The notes beneath the pieces are model-generated. The model worked only from the letters and a program-made list of their open reading frames with translations. It made no database searches and had not been told where the DNA came from. The position numbers and the translations under genes were made by a program. This document shows positions 1 through 10,268 of a stretch of DNA of 64,000 bases, piece by piece (positions within the stretch are counted from its first letter, which is position 1; the number at the start of each line of letters is the position of its first letter). Location: positions 1,830,882-1,894,881 of the forward strand of contig NZ_GG730299.1 of assembly GCF_000155975.1 (NCBI RefSeq), read 5' to 3'. This DNA is from Citrobacter youngae ATCC 29220. GTDB taxonomy: Bacteria > Pseudomonadota > Gammaproteobacteria > Enterobacterales > Enterobacteriaceae.

Positions 1-198
1 GCAGCGACGATTTTCCCGCCGGGAGCCTGGGATGCAAGGGAGGCGGCGGTGAGCCTCCCTTGCACGTTCACAGGTAACGGCGTTTCAGAGAAATGACACC
101 GCTGAGGTGAACGGAACCATGAGCAAGAATCACATGTTCTCCATACATGCTTAACTGACTAGTATTGCGTACGCAGCGGGCCTGAGGACAAAGGTAGA
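1..198. other. Intergenic region downstream of putP with two stacked inverted repeats
   Basis: No conventional gene is visible. Bases 33-44 and 53-64 form a perfect 12-bp inverted repeat around an 8-base loop. Immediately after it, bases 65-71 pair with 107-113 and enclose a further imperfect stem. This much structure in so short a space suggests a structured RNA or leader rather than a simple terminator, because no T-run follows either stem on either strand. A tiny reading frame (119-154) follows on the plus strand. The region is cut by the window edge, so what lies to the left (phoH or efeU in relatives) is unknown. Confidence 0.5.
119..154 (+). other. Possible 11-codon ORF with strong Shine-Dalgarno
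   Basis: An ATG at 119 opens an 11-codon frame (MSKNHMFSIHA, stop 152-154). It is preceded at 104-110 by GAGGTGA with 8 bases between, which is an excellent ribosome binding site. The same GAGGTGA overlaps the 3' arm of the inverted repeat 65-71/107-113, so translation could be structure-controlled. I do not recognise the peptide, and chance occurrence is possible. It converges on putP. Confidence 0.2.
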
Positions 199-1707
199 TT
201 ATTCTGCCTGTAAACGCGACGGCGGCGCGGAGTGGTAATGCGCATCCGCCTCGGCAAAACGTTGCTGCATAGCGGCTGATGGCGCTTTACCTAACAGGCT
301 GAAGACAACAATACCGATGCTGCCGAAAATAAAGCCAGGGATGATTTCATACAGACCCAGCCAGGCAAACTGCTTCCAGACGATTACCGTCACTGCGCCG
401 ATGATCATCCCTGCCAGCGCGCCGTTACGCGTCATGCGCGACCACATTACCGAGAACAGCACCACCGGACCAAACGCCGCGCCAAAGCCTGCCCAGGCGT
501 AGCTCACCAGACCCAGCACACGGTTCTCCGGGTTGGCCGCCAGCGCGATAGACACCAGCGCCACGACCAGCACCATAATGCGCCCAATCCATACCAGCTC
601 TTGCTGGCTGGCATTTTTACGCAGGAACGCCTTGTATAAGTCTTCAGTAATTGCACTGGAGCACACCAGCAGCTGGCAGCTCAGGGTCGACATAACCGCC
701 GCGAGGATCGCAGACAGCAGAATGCCCGCAATCCACGGGTTAAACAGGATTTGCGCCAGTTCAATAAACACACGCTCAGCGTTCTGGTTAACGGCGCCAG
801 CCAGCGACGGGTTGTTATTAAAGTAAGCGATACCGAAGAAACCAACGGCAACTGCACCGCCCAGACACAGGATCATCCAGGTCATGCTAATGCGACGCGC
901 ATGCACAATGCTATGGTGGGAATCTGCCGCCATAAAGCGCGCCAGAATATGCGGCTGACCAAAGTAGCCCAGACCCCAGCCCATCAGAGAAATGATGGCG
1001 ACAAAATTCAGCCCTTTAAGCATATCCACATTTTCGATGCTCTTTTGCTTAATCACTTCCAGCGAATCGTCGAATCCACCTACACCAATTACCACCATTA
1101 CCGGCGTCAGGATCAGCGCAAAGATCATCAGACTGGCCTGGACGGTATCGGTCCAGCTTACCGCCAGGAAACCACCGATAAAGGTATAAATGATCGTCGC
1201 GGCCGCCCCCGCCCACAGCGCTGTTTCATAGCTCATGCCAAAGGTGCTTTCAAACAGGCGCGCCCCTGCCACAATACCGGAAGCACAATAGATGGTGAAA
1301 AACAGCAGAATAACCAGCGCGGAGATGATGCGCAGAATGCGGCTTTTATCTTCAAAACGACCGGTGAAATAATCCGGTAACGTCAGGGCGTTATTATTGT
1401 ATTCGGTGTGCACGCGTAAACGTCCGGCCACCAGCTTCCAGTTGATCCATGCCCCTAATACCAGACCGATAGCGATCCAGCTTTCTGAAATACCCGACAG
1501 GAAAATCGCGCCAGGCAGACCCATCAGCAACCAGCCGCTCATGTCGGAAGCCCCGGCGGACAACGCGGTAACGAATGGACCCAGACTGCGTCCACCGAGA
1601 ATGTAATCGTCAAAGTTTTTGGTCGAACGCCATGCAATAAACCCTATCAATATCATACCAAAAATATAGACACAGAATGTCACTAACATCGGTGTGCTAA
1701 TAGCCAT
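199..1707 (-). CDS. putP: Sodium/proline symporter PutP
   Basis: Inner-membrane Na+/L-proline symporter of the solute:sodium symporter (SSS) family, supplying proline to PutA. The 502 residues are hydrophobic throughout, and the length equals that of E. coli PutP. Asp55, the known Na+ site residue, is present in the motif GASDMSGWLL (residues 52-61). The start is placed at ATG 1707 (MAISTPML), with GGAGAG upstream; an in-frame TTG directly before it is not needed. The gene diverges from putA across a 422-bp control region. Repression by PutA in the absence of proline is expected from the GTTGCA operators there. Identification is secure. Confidence 0.98.
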   Translation of the reverse strand: MAISTPMLVTFCVYIFGMILIGFIAWRSTKNFDDYILGGRSLGPFVTALSAGASDMSGWLLMGLPGAIFLSGISESWIAIGLVLGAWINWKLVAGRLRVHTEYNNNALTLPDYFTGRFEDKSRILRIISALVILLFFTIYCASGIVAGARLFESTFGMSYETALWAGAAATIIYTFIGGFLAVSWTDTVQASLMIFALILTPVMVVIGVGGFDDSLEVIKQKSIENVDMLKGLNFVAIISLMGWGLGYFGQPHILARFMAADSHHSIVHARRISMTWMILCLGGAVAVGFFGIAYFNNNPSLAGAVNQNAERVFIELAQILFNPWIAGILLSAILAAVMSTLSCQLLVCSSAITEDLYKAFLRKNASQQELVWIGRIMVLVVALVSIALAANPENRVLGLVSYAWAGFGAAFGPVVLFSVMWSRMTRNGALAGMIIGAVTVIVWKQFAWLGLYEIIPGFIFGSIGIVVFSLLGKAPSAAMQQRFAEADAHYHSAPPSRLQAE

Positions 1708-2129
1708 CAAGACTCTCCAAAATTATGTATCAGCAATGCCGTGGCTTGCCGTTTTATTACCCTGCCGGAACGTGGCAAAGATATCTATGTTTACCAGGGC
1801 GACCGTATCCTGCCGGAAGCGATGGTCATTCACAATCGATTTAACACACCATTTACATCAAAATTGATCCAGAGTAGATCGCATTTTTCTGTAGGTTGCA
1901 CTCTCTCACATTTTTTTTGGTTGCACCTTTAAAAAGTGTTAACTACCGCAGAGAAAAAGAGAGAGTAATTTTTATCGCCCAGGTAACAGAACTCATCTTT
2001 ATTAACATTTCATTCATTTTCAAGCTTGCAAACCAAGTCACATTTAACACGGTTGCACAAAGTTGCAACATAGTGGATATTTCTCGGTAACTATCAGACC
2101 CGTATTTCAGTACAACAGGAGTAAACGGC
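1708..2129. promoter_or_regulatory. putP-putA divergent control region with GTTGCA PutA operators
   Basis: This 422-bp region separates the two divergent put genes. The hexamer GTTGCA, the core recognised by the ribbon-helix-helix domain of PutA, occurs at 1895-1900, 1920-1925, 2052-2057 and 2062-2067, all on the plus strand. Two lie nearer putP and two are closely spaced just upstream of putA, as expected for co-repression of both promoters. The part nearest putP (about 1741-1845) is GC-richer and looks like coding sequence, unlike the AT-rich remainder (see findings). putA has AGGAG at 2119-2123 as its ribosome site. Promoter boxes were not assigned. Confidence 0.85.
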
Positions 2130-5100
2130 ATGGGAACCACCACGATGGGGGTTAAGCTGGACGACGCCACTCGCGAGCGGATTAAAACAGCAGCATCACG
2201 AATCGATCGCACACCGCATTGGCTGATCAAACAAGCCATCTTTAATTATCTTGAAAGGCTGGAAAATGACGATGCGCTTCCTGAACTACCGGCTCTGCTG
2301 GCGGGCGCGGCGAATGAGGGCGAGGAGTCAATCACGCCTCAGAATGAAGCGCATCAGCCTTTCCTGGAATTTGCTGAACAAATTCTGCCGCAGTCAGTTT
2401 CCCGTGCGGCAATCACCGCCGCGTACCGCCGCGCCGAAACCGACGCCGTGCCAATGCTGATGGAGCAGGCACGTCTGCCGCAACCTATCGCCGAGCAGGC
2501 GCATAAGCTGGCGTACCAGCTGGCTGACAAACTGCGTAACCAGAAGACCGCCAGCGGTCGCGCCGGGATGGTACAAGGTTTATTGCAGGAATTCTCCCTT
2601 TCTTCGCAGGAAGGCGTGGCGCTGATGTGCCTGGCCGAAGCCCTGCTGCGTATTCCCGATAAGGCGACCCGCGATGCGTTGATCCGCGACAAAATCAGTA
2701 ACGGTAACTGGCAGTCGCACATCGGACGCAGCCCGTCCCTGTTCGTGAACGCGGCGACCTGGGGTCTGTTGTTTACCGGCAAACTGGTCTCCACCCATAA
2801 CGAAGCCAGCCTCTCCCGCTCGCTCAACCGTATTATCGGCAAGAGCGGCGAACCGCTGGTGCGTAAAGGCGTCGACATGGCGATGCGCCTGATGGGCGAG
2901 CAGTTCGTCACCGGAGAGACTATCGCGGAAGCGCTGGCTAACGCGCGTAAACTGGAAGAAAAAGGCTTCCGCTACTCCTATGACATGCTGGGAGAAGCGG
3001 CGCTAACCGCCGCCGATGCGCAGGCTTATCTGGTTTCTTATCAGCAGGCGATCCATGCCATTGGTAAAGCGTCTAATGGCCGCGGTATTTATGAAGGCCC
3101 CGGTATTTCTATCAAGTTGTCGGCGCTGCACCCGCGCTACAGCCGCGCGCAATATGACCGCGTGATGGATGAACTCTATCCACGCCTGAAGTCGCTGACG
3201 CTGCTGGCGCGTCAGTACGACATCGGCATTAATATCGACGCCGAAGAGGCCGACCGGCTGGAGATCTCTCTCGATCTGCTGGAAAAACTGTGCTTTGAAC
3301 CTGAACTGGCTGGCTGGAACGGTATTGGTTTTGTTATCCAGGCCTACCAGAAGCGCTGCCCGTTTGTTATCGACTATCTGATCGATCTGGCCACCCGTAG
3401 CCGCCGCCGTCTGATGATCCGTCTGGTTAAGGGCGCATACTGGGATAGCGAAATTAAACGTGCGCAGATGGAGGGGCTGGAGGGCTATCCGGTCTATACC
3501 CGTAAGGTCTATACCGACGTGTCCTATCTGGCCTGTGCCAAAAAACTGCTCGCGGTACCGAACCTGATCTACCCGCAGTTCGCCACCCATAACGCCCATA
3601 CGCTGGCGGCGATTTACCAGTTAGCCGGTCAAAACTATTACCCCGGTCAGTACGAGTTCCAGTGCCTGCACGGCATGGGCGAACCGCTGTACGAGCAGGT
3701 TACCGGCAAAGTCGCTGATGGCAAACTGAACCGTCCATGCCGTATTTATGCGCCTGTCGGGACGCACGAAACGCTGCTGGCGTATCTGGTCCGTCGTCTG
3801 CTGGAAAACGGCGCCAACACCTCGTTCGTCAACCGCATTGCTGACACCACCCTGCCGCTGGACGAACTGGTTGCCGATCCGGTAGACGCCGTGGAAAAAC
3901 TGGCGCAACAGGAAGGCCAGGCGGGTCTGCCGCATCCGAAGATTGCGCTACCGCGCGATCTGTACGGTAAAGGCCGCGAAAACTCCGGCGGGCTGGATCT
4001 GGCTAACGAACATCGTCTGGCTTCGCTGTCCTCTGCCCTGCTCAACAGCGCGCTGCAAAAATGGCACGCCAAACCGATTCTGGAACACCCGGTTGCTGAC
4101 GGTGAAATGACGCCGGTAGTTAACCCGGCCGAGCCAAAAGACATCGTCGGCTACGTGCGTGAAGCGACCCACTCTGAAGTGGAACAAGCATTACAAAACG
4201 CCGTCAATAATGCGCCAATCTGGTTCGCCACACCGCCACAAGAACGCGCCGCTATTTTGCATCGCGCCGCCGTTCTGATGGAAGGTCAGATGCAGCAGTT
4301 GATCGGCATTCTGGTGCGCGAAGCGGGTAAAACCTTCAGCAACGCCATTGCGGAAGTGCGCGAAGCGGTAGACTTCCTGCACTATTATGCCGGCCAGGTG
4401 CGCGATGACTTCGATAATGAGACCCATCGTCCGTTAGGCCCGGTGGTTTGTATCAGCCCGTGGAACTTCCCGCTGGCCATTTTCACCGGACAGATCGCGG
4501 CCGCGCTGGCGGCAGGCAACAGCGTACTGGCAAAACCTGCGGAACAAACCCCGCTGATTGCCGCCCAGGGCATCGCTATTTTACTCGAAGCGGGCGTACC
4601 GCCGGGCGTGGTGCAACTGTTGCCAGGCCAGGGCGAAACCGTCGGGGCGCAGCTCACTTCCGATGAGCGCGTGCGCGGCGTGATGTTTACCGGCTCAACG
4701 GAAGTCGCCACGCTGCTGCAACGCAACATCGCGACCCGCCTTGATGCTCAGGGCCGCCCAATCCCGCTTATCGCCGAAACCGGCGGGATGAACGCGATGA
4801 TCGTTGACTCCTCTGCCCTCACCGAGCAGGTCGTGGTAGACGTGCTGGCTTCCGCTTTTGACAGTGCCGGACAGCGCTGCTCCGCGCTGCGCGTCCTGTG
4901 TCTGCAGGATGATATAGCCGACCACACGCTGAAAATGCTGCGCGGCGCGATGGCGGAATGCCGCATGGGCAACCCGGGTCGCCTGACCACCGATATTGGG
5001 CCGGTTATCGATGAAGAAGCCAAAACCAATATTGAGCGACATATTCAGGCCATGCGCGCCAAAGGACGCCCGGTATTCCAGGCCGCGCGCGAAAACAGCG

Positions 5101-6092
5101 ACGATGCGCGGGAATGGCAAACCGGTACCTTTATCGCGCCAACGCTTATCGAGCTGGAAAGTTTTGATGAGTTACAAAAAGAGGTGTTCGGACCGGTACT
5201 GCACGTCGTGCGTTACACCCGTAACAACCTCGGCAACCTGATTGAGCAAATTAATGCCTCCGGCTACGGCCTGACGCTGGGCGTCCACACCCGTATTGAT
5301 GAAACCATCGCCCAGGTCACGGGCTCGGCGCATGTGGGTAACCTGTACGTTAACCGCAATATGGTCGGCGCCGTCGTCGGGGTGCAACCATTCGGTGGCG
5401 AAGGTTTGTCAGGAACCGGGCCAAAAGCGGGGGGACCGCTCTATCTGTACCGTCTGCTGGCTAATCGCCCGGAGAATGCGCTGGGCATTACGCTAGCCCG
5501 TCAGGATGCAGACTATCCTGTCGATGCGCAGCTCAAAGCGGCTCTCGTTCAACCGCTGGCAGCGCTCACCGACTGGGCCGCCGATCGCCCGTCTCTGCGT
5601 GCGCTCTGCCAACAGTTTGGCGAGCTGGCGCAGGCCGGAACCCAGCGTTTGCTGCCCGGACCAACCGGCGAGCGCAATACCTGGACGTTGTTGCCGCGTG
5701 AACGCGTGCTGTGTATCGCTGATGACGAGCAGGATGCGCTGGTACAGGTTGCCGCCGTGGCCTCCGTGGGTAGCTTGATCCTGTGGCCGGATGATGCGTT
5801 CCACCGCGAACTGGCAAAACGTCTGCCAGCCGCAGTCTCCGGGCGCATTCAGTTTGCCAGGGCGGACAACATCGCCACGCAGCCGTTTGATGCGGTTATT
5901 TTCCACGGCGATTCCGATCAGCTTCGCGCACTGTGCGAAGCGGTAGCGGCCCGCGAAGGGGCGATTGTGTCGGTCCAGGGGTTTGCCCGCGGCGAAAGCA
6001 ATATCCTGCTCGAAAGGCTGTATGTTGAACGCTCCCTGAGCGTCAATACCGCCGCCGCCGGGGGCAACGCCAGCCTGATGACAATCGGCTAA
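2130..6092 (+). CDS. putA: Trifunctional proline dehydrogenase / P5C dehydrogenase / repressor PutA
   Basis: Oxidises proline to glutamate in two steps, using FAD and then NAD+, at the inner membrane. It also acts as transcriptional repressor of the put genes when proline is absent. The 1320 residues equal the E. coli length. An N-terminal ribbon-helix-helix (about residues 1-47, with GVKLDDATRERIKTAA) binds DNA. The proline dehydrogenase barrel is in roughly residues 260-610 and the aldehyde dehydrogenase domain in about 650-1130. The ALDH catalytic residues are visible as Glu883 in ETGG and Cys917 in GQRCSALR. The C-terminal tail belongs to the long, regulatory PutA class. The start is supported by AGGAG just upstream. 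Confidence 0.98.
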   Translation: MGTTTMGVKLDDATRERIKTAASRIDRTPHWLIKQAIFNYLERLENDDALPELPALLAGAANEGEESITPQNEAHQPFLEFAEQILPQSVSRAAITAAYRRAETDAVPMLMEQARLPQPIAEQAHKLAYQLADKLRNQKTASGRAGMVQGLLQEFSLSSQEGVALMCLAEALLRIPDKATRDALIRDKISNGNWQSHIGRSPSLFVNAATWGLLFTGKLVSTHNEASLSRSLNRIIGKSGEPLVRKGVDMAMRLMGEQFVTGETIAEALANARKLEEKGFRYSYDMLGEAALTAADAQAYLVSYQQAIHAIGKASNGRGIYEGPGISIKLSALHPRYSRAQYDRVMDELYPRLKSLTLLARQYDIGINIDAEEADRLEISLDLLEKLCFEPELAGWNGIGFVIQAYQKRCPFVIDYLIDLATRSRRRLMIRLVKGAYWDSEIKRAQMEGLEGYPVYTRKVYTDVSYLACAKKLLAVPNLIYPQFATHNAHTLAAIYQLAGQNYYPGQYEFQCLHGMGEPLYEQVTGKVADGKLNRPCRIYAPVGTHETLLAYLVRRLLENGANTSFVNRIADTTLPLDELVADPVDAVEKLAQQEGQAGLPHPKIALPRDLYGKGRENSGGLDLANEHRLASLSSALLNSALQKWHAKPILEHPVADGEMTPVVNPAEPKDIVGYVREATHSEVEQALQNAVNNAPIWFATPPQERAAILHRAAVLMEGQMQQLIGILVREAGKTFSNAIAEVREAVDFLHYYAGQVRDDFDNETHRPLGPVVCISPWNFPLAIFTGQIAAALAAGNSVLAKPAEQTPLIAAQGIAILLEAGVPPGVVQLLPGQGETVGAQLTSDERVRGVMFTGSTEVATLLQRNIATRLDAQGRPIPLIAETGGMNAMIVDSSALTEQVVVDVLASAFDSAGQRCSALRVLCLQDDIADHTLKMLRGAMAECRMGNPGRLTTDIGPVIDEEAKTNIERHIQAMRAKGRPVFQAARENSDDAREWQTGTFIAPTLIELESFDELQKEVFGPVLHVVRYTRNNLGNLIEQINASGYGLTLGVHTRIDETIAQVTGSAHVGNLYVNRNMVGAVVGVQPFGGEGLSGTGPKAGGPLYLYRLLANRPENALGITLARQDADYPVDAQLKAALVQPLAALTDWAADRPSLRALCQQFGELAQAGTQRLLPGPTGERNTWTLLPRERVLCIADDEQDALVQVAAVASVGSLILWPDDAFHRELAKRLPAAVSGRIQFARADNIATQPFDAVIFHGDSDQLRALCEAVAAREGAIVSVQGFARGESNILLERLYVERSLSVNTAAAGGNASLMTIG

Positions 6093-6146
6093 GCTTGTGG
6101 TTAATTAAGGCTCCGAATGCAAGTCAGTTAAGGGCTTTGGCGAACG

Positions 6147-6226
6147 GTAGGCCGGATAAGGCGTTTACGCCGCCATCCGGCAATCTGCTACAGGCTGCCG
6201 GATGGCGCTTTGCTTATCCGGCCTAC
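6147..6226. repeat. REP/BIME element (two facing REP units)
   Basis: Two inverted REP units, 6147-6181 (GTAGGCCGGATAAGGCG core) and 6197-6226 (GCCGGATGGCG...TATCCGGCCTAC), face each other across a short linker. This is the standard enterobacterial BIME arrangement in the 3' untranslated region of putA. Such elements can bind gyrase, IHF or Pol I and can stabilise upstream mRNA. Confidence 0.9.
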
Positions 6227-6280
6227 CGCTGAGGCGTTAACTAAGGTTACGGGGCCTTTTTTGTGAAGCCAGAGGGAAGC

Positions 6281-6676
6281 ATGAAACGAATCGTACTGAC
6301 ATGTGCAGCGCTGCTGCTGAGCGGCCAGGCGCTGGCGGATGACTGCGCCAGCGCAAACACTCAAGCTGAAATGAACACCTGTGCGGCAGAACAGTTTAAA
6401 GCGGCCGACGCCAAACTTAATGAAACTTACCAGAATGCGCTAAAACGCGCCGCCCCGCCCCAGCGCGATTTATTGAAAAAAGCGCAAACTTCGTGGATAA
6501 GCCTGCGCGATGCGGACTGTGCGTTAATCAGCTCCGGTACAGAAGGCGGCAGCGTCCAGGCGATGATTTCCAGCCAGTGCCTGACGGATAAAACCAACGA
6601 GCGGGAAGCCTTTCTCGCCTCACTCTTGCAGTGTGAAGAAGGCGATTTAAGCTGTCCGTTACCGCCTGCCAGCTAA
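6281..6676 (+). CDS. LprI/DUF1311-family secreted cysteine-rich protein
   Basis: Predicted periplasmic protein of 131 residues. It begins with a clear signal peptide (MKRIVLTCAALLLSGQALA, cleavage about residue 19) and continues into a domain of the DUF1311/LprI N-terminal type, seen in the paired cysteines and the motifs AEMNTCA and TSWISLRDADC. Some LprI-domain proteins inhibit lysozymes, but no activity can be claimed here. ATG 6281 is chosen over an in-frame upstream GTG at 6263 because it starts the signal peptide and has GAGGGA at 6272. It lies between putA and rutR, as I recall for a Salmonella homologue. Its stop overlaps the convergent rutR stop. Confidence 0.8.
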   Translation: MKRIVLTCAALLLSGQALADDCASANTQAEMNTCAAEQFKAADAKLNETYQNALKRAAPPQRDLLKKAQTSWISLRDADCALISSGTEGGSVQAMISSQCLTDKTNEREAFLASLLQCEEGDLSCPLPPAS

Positions 6677-7311
6677 CGCACGCGGATCCCTTCAATAATC
6701 ATCCGCTGCACGCTCTCAACGGTCTGGTTAAAAAAGGCTTCATCACGCAGCGTTGCGCCCGTCACCGCCTCTACCTGTGGGGCAAAGTCGGCGTAGTGCT
6801 GAGTTGAAGCCCAAATCATAAAAATCAGATGGTGCGGATCAACCGGGGCCAGTTTTCCACTGCTTACCCATCCGGCAATCAGCGCGGATTTCTCATCAAT
6901 CAGCGCTTTGAGATCGCCCTCCAGTTCAGCCATCAGTAAAGGCGCACCGGCCAGCATCTCCATACAGAATAACCGGGAAGCCTGCGGGTAATCGCGGGAT
7001 ACTTCCAGCTTAAGACGAATGTATTCTTTAATGGTCACCAGCGGCGCAAAGTCTTCGCGGAATGCCTTTAGCGGGGCCAGCCAGACATCAAGAATTTGCC
7101 GTAAAACGGCAATATAGAGCCCCTCTTTTGACGAGTAATAATAGAGCAGATTGGTTTTTGACACGCCCGCCTGCTCTGCGACCTGTTCCAGACGAGTACC
7201 GTGGATCCCATATTGGGAGAAGATATTTAATGCTGCGGTTAAAATAGCCTGACGTTTTGCACTGACGGCCTGCAAGCGTTTACCTGTTTTTTTCTCTGCG
7301 CGTTGAACCAT
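6673..7311 (-). CDS. rutR: TetR-family pyrimidine-responsive regulator RutR
   Basis: The 212 residues are nearly identical in layout to E. coli RutR: a TetR N-terminal HTH (about residues 20-65, with GTRLEQVAEQAGVSKTNLLYYY) and an all-helical ligand domain containing SRLFCMEMLAGAPLLMAEL. In E. coli it represses rutABCDEFG and is released by uracil; it also modulates carAB and other targets. The rut operon, divergent from rutR in E. coli, is not here. The next genes are a KGG stress protein and wrbA, so the regulator is orphaned from its classical target. The start ATG has AGAGGG upstream. Confidence 0.93.
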   Translation of the reverse strand: MVQRAEKKTGKRLQAVSAKRQAILTAALNIFSQYGIHGTRLEQVAEQAGVSKTNLLYYYSSKEGLYIAVLRQILDVWLAPLKAFREDFAPLVTIKEYIRLKLEVSRDYPQASRLFCMEMLAGAPLLMAELEGDLKALIDEKSALIAGWVSSGKLAPVDPHHLIFMIWASTQHYADFAPQVEAVTGATLRDEAFFNQTVESVQRMIIEGIRVR

Positions 7312-7402
7312 GCGCCCTCTCCTTCTTGTGAGGGCGTCAGCATATCAAATCATGCGGTGAATGGTTAAATTAAAGCGACTCCGGCGCTGCGTCCTGCCGG
7401 GC

Positions 7403-7432
7403 AAAAAAACCGCCGGAAGAACCCGGCGGCGG
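7403..7432 (-). terminator. Rho-independent terminator of the KGG protein gene
   Basis: On the minus strand a CCGCCGG / CCGGCGG stem with a short loop is followed by seven Ts. It lies about 65 bases past the stop of the KGG gene and before rutR. Confidence 0.85.
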
Positions 7433-7497
7433 TGGCTTCGTGGCGGCTAAAATGAAACACAAGGCCGTCACGACATCACTAACAGGCAATCCAATCA

Positions 7498-7671
7498 TTA
7501 CGATTTATTGCTGCCGTGGCTATTTTTGCCCCCTTTCTTGCCTGCTTCTGAAGCGCGTTGCGGGTCATTTTTGAAGTTGCCCCCGCTGTGCTGGCCACCT
7601 TTTCGACCTGCTTCTGATGCTCTTTCGCGGTCTTCCGCAAAGTTACCGGAACCGCCTCGATGGTTTGCCAT
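7498..7671 (-). CDS. ymdF: KGG-repeat stress-induced protein (YmdF/YciG family)
   Basis: A small, very hydrophilic protein of 57 residues beginning MANHRGGSGNFAEDRE. It holds two copies of the KGG motif (RASEAGRKGGQ about residues 17-27 and RASEAGKKGGK about 39-49), each of the form R-A-S-E-A-G-[KR]-K-G-G. Proteins of this family are associated with stationary-phase and general stress in enterics; a molecular function is not established. The start ATG has GGAGG seven bases upstream on the minus strand. In E. coli the ymdF gene also sits beside wrbA, which supports orthology. Confidence 0.88.
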   Translation of the reverse strand: MANHRGGSGNFAEDRERASEAGRKGGQHSGGNFKNDPQRASEAGKKGGKNSHGSNKS

Positions 7672-8653
<982 letters not shown>

Positions 8654-8673
8654 TCTTCAACAGGAGGATTCGA

Positions 8674-8901
8674 ATGCCAACTCAAGAAGCGAAAGCCCAT
8701 CGCGTCGGTGAATGGGCAAGTCTGCGCAATACATCGCCGGAAATAGCCGAAGCCATTTTTGAAGTCGCACATTACGACGAGAAACTGGCGGAAAAAATTT
8801 GGGAAGAAGGTAGCGATGAGGTGCTCATCAAAGCCTTTGAGAAAACAGACAAAGATTCGCTCTTTTGGGGTGAACAGACTATCGAACGCAAAAACGTCTA
8901 G
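8674..8901 (+). CDS. yccJ: Small conserved protein YccJ
   Basis: An acidic 75-residue protein ([20 protein letters not shown]) always found after wrbA in enterics. It has no signal peptide or membrane segment and its function is unknown. CAGGAGGA lies directly upstream of the ATG. The wrbA-yccJ pair ends at a strong terminator. Confidence 0.93.
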   Translation: MPTQEAKAHRVGEWASLRNTSPEIAEAIFEVAHYDEKLAEKIWEEGSDEVLIKAFEKTDKDSLFWGEQTIERKNV

Positions 8902-8909
8902 CGCTTTGA

Positions 8910-8940
8910 CTCCCCCGCTCGCACGGGGGAGCTTTTCTTT
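8910..8940 (+). terminator. Terminator of wrbA-yccJ
   Basis: An 8-bp perfect stem CTCCCCCG/CGGGGGAG (8910-8917 with 8924-8931) is followed by TTTTCTTTT. The convergent agp stop begins at the end of this T-run. Confidence 0.92.
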
Positions 8941-10181
8941 TACTTCGCCGCCTCATTCAACACGCTATCGAACTTATCTATCGGGCAAAAGCCGTTCGCA
9001 TCTACCGGACAGCCTTTCAGCTCCAGCGTCACGCGCTGCGCCGGGGATTTCAGCGTCAGGACATCCGCATTACGCAACTGCTGCGAACTCTGATACACAT
9101 ACTCGATTTTCATCAGGTCACGATTCGCGTTGCTGTCATGCCAACGCTGGAAGACTATCTTCCCGCCAATCGGCGTACGCTCGTTCTGATCGTGAAGCTG
9201 GTACGGTTTAAAATCCAGCGCGGTGAGCAGCGAAGCAATGTTTGAGTCATGCCCCACCAGCACGGTAATTTTCGGCGCTTTCGCGCGTTCAGTAACCAGC
9301 GCTTTATCAATATATTTCACCAGCGGTTTGGCGACGTTCTGCGCCACTTCCGGGGAGGTGAACAGGCTGTCCTGATAGCCATTTTTCAGCTTCGACAGAA
9401 CCTTCCACTGCTGATCGGATTTAATCTCGCCCCAGGCAACCTGGTCCATCGGGAAACCTTCGTAATATTGCAGCGTGAAGGCATCGACCAGCGAATTCCC
9501 TACCTTTAATGGCCCCGAAACCCCTGGCTCCTGCTGGTATTTCGCGCTAAACGTATCTTTGGCATCGGTCAGGGAACACTGCTGTTTTTCTTTGCAGGAG
9601 GGTGAGTCTTTGTAGTTGGTCATTTGCTCCAGCAGCTGATAGCTGTCGTTGAGCTGCATTTTGCTGCGCTCTTTTTCCATCGCCTGGACGGCCTGCTGGC
9701 TGAAGGCGGCGGAATCATCGGTGATCACCGGGTTAAAGGTGGGATCCATGGTACCCATTTTTTCCTGATGATGGACCGGAACGTCGCACCCCGGGAAAGC
9801 GCCGGTGACAAAAAACTGCGCCGTGGCGACCGTACGCTGCAAACTGTTAGCATAGGTATAGACCGTATCCGGCGCCGGGCATTCGCCCGTTTTCACCATC
9901 CCCTGCTCTGCCAGCCACTCGCGCATGTAGTGACCCATATAGATTTCCAGCACGCCGCCTTTGGTGGTGAGTTGCCCGCCGGGAACATCCCATTCCGGCC
10001 ATTGTTTAGGCGTGGACTGCTCAAGAACGCTGCCGTTATTGGCTAAAGGTGCGCGTAAGTTATGCCGACTCATCATCAATACTTGCTGAAGCTGGTAGCC
10101 TTCCGGCGCGGTCTGCGCCTGTGCGGCGCTTGACAGTAACACAGCCCCTGCCACGGCTGCGGCGATTAACGATTTATTCAT
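8940..10181 (-). CDS. agp: Periplasmic glucose-1-phosphatase Agp
   Basis: Histidine acid phosphatase that releases glucose from glucose-1-phosphate in the periplasm. The 413 residues match E. coli Agp. It has a signal peptide ([22 protein letters not shown], about 22 residues), the catalytic RHNLRAP motif near residue 40, and the second catalytic motif GHDSN (His-Asp) in the C-terminal half. Several cysteines (GKCPA-type segments, [18 protein letters not shown]) are placed as in periplasmic disulfide-bonded phosphatases. It converges on yccJ. Confidence 0.96.
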   Translation of the reverse strand: MNKSLIAAAVAGAVLLSSAAQAQTAPEGYQLQQVLMMSRHNLRAPLANNGSVLEQSTPKQWPEWDVPGGQLTTKGGVLEIYMGHYMREWLAEQGMVKTGECPAPDTVYTYANSLQRTVATAQFFVTGAFPGCDVPVHHQEKMGTMDPTFNPVITDDSAAFSQQAVQAMEKERSKMQLNDSYQLLEQMTNYKDSPSCKEKQQCSLTDAKDTFSAKYQQEPGVSGPLKVGNSLVDAFTLQYYEGFPMDQVAWGEIKSDQQWKVLSKLKNGYQDSLFTSPEVAQNVAKPLVKYIDKALVTERAKAPKITVLVGHDSNIASLLTALDFKPYQLHDQNERTPIGGKIVFQRWHDSNANRDLMKIEYVYQSSQQLRNADVLTLKSPAQRVTLELKGCPVDANGFCPIDKFDSVLNEAAK

Positions 10182-10268
10182 CCCTACGACCTCTTGTTGT
10201 TATCAATCACCACAGAGTGTGACAGAAACATAACATTTTTCCGGGAACGCTTTCGCAAAACAGGGCAT

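Noticed and set aside
751..1380. A 209-codon open frame antisense to putP
   Set aside because: It lies wholly inside putP, has low-complexity Gln/Arg/His-rich composition typical of reverse-strand shadows, and has no ribosome site or recognisable domain.
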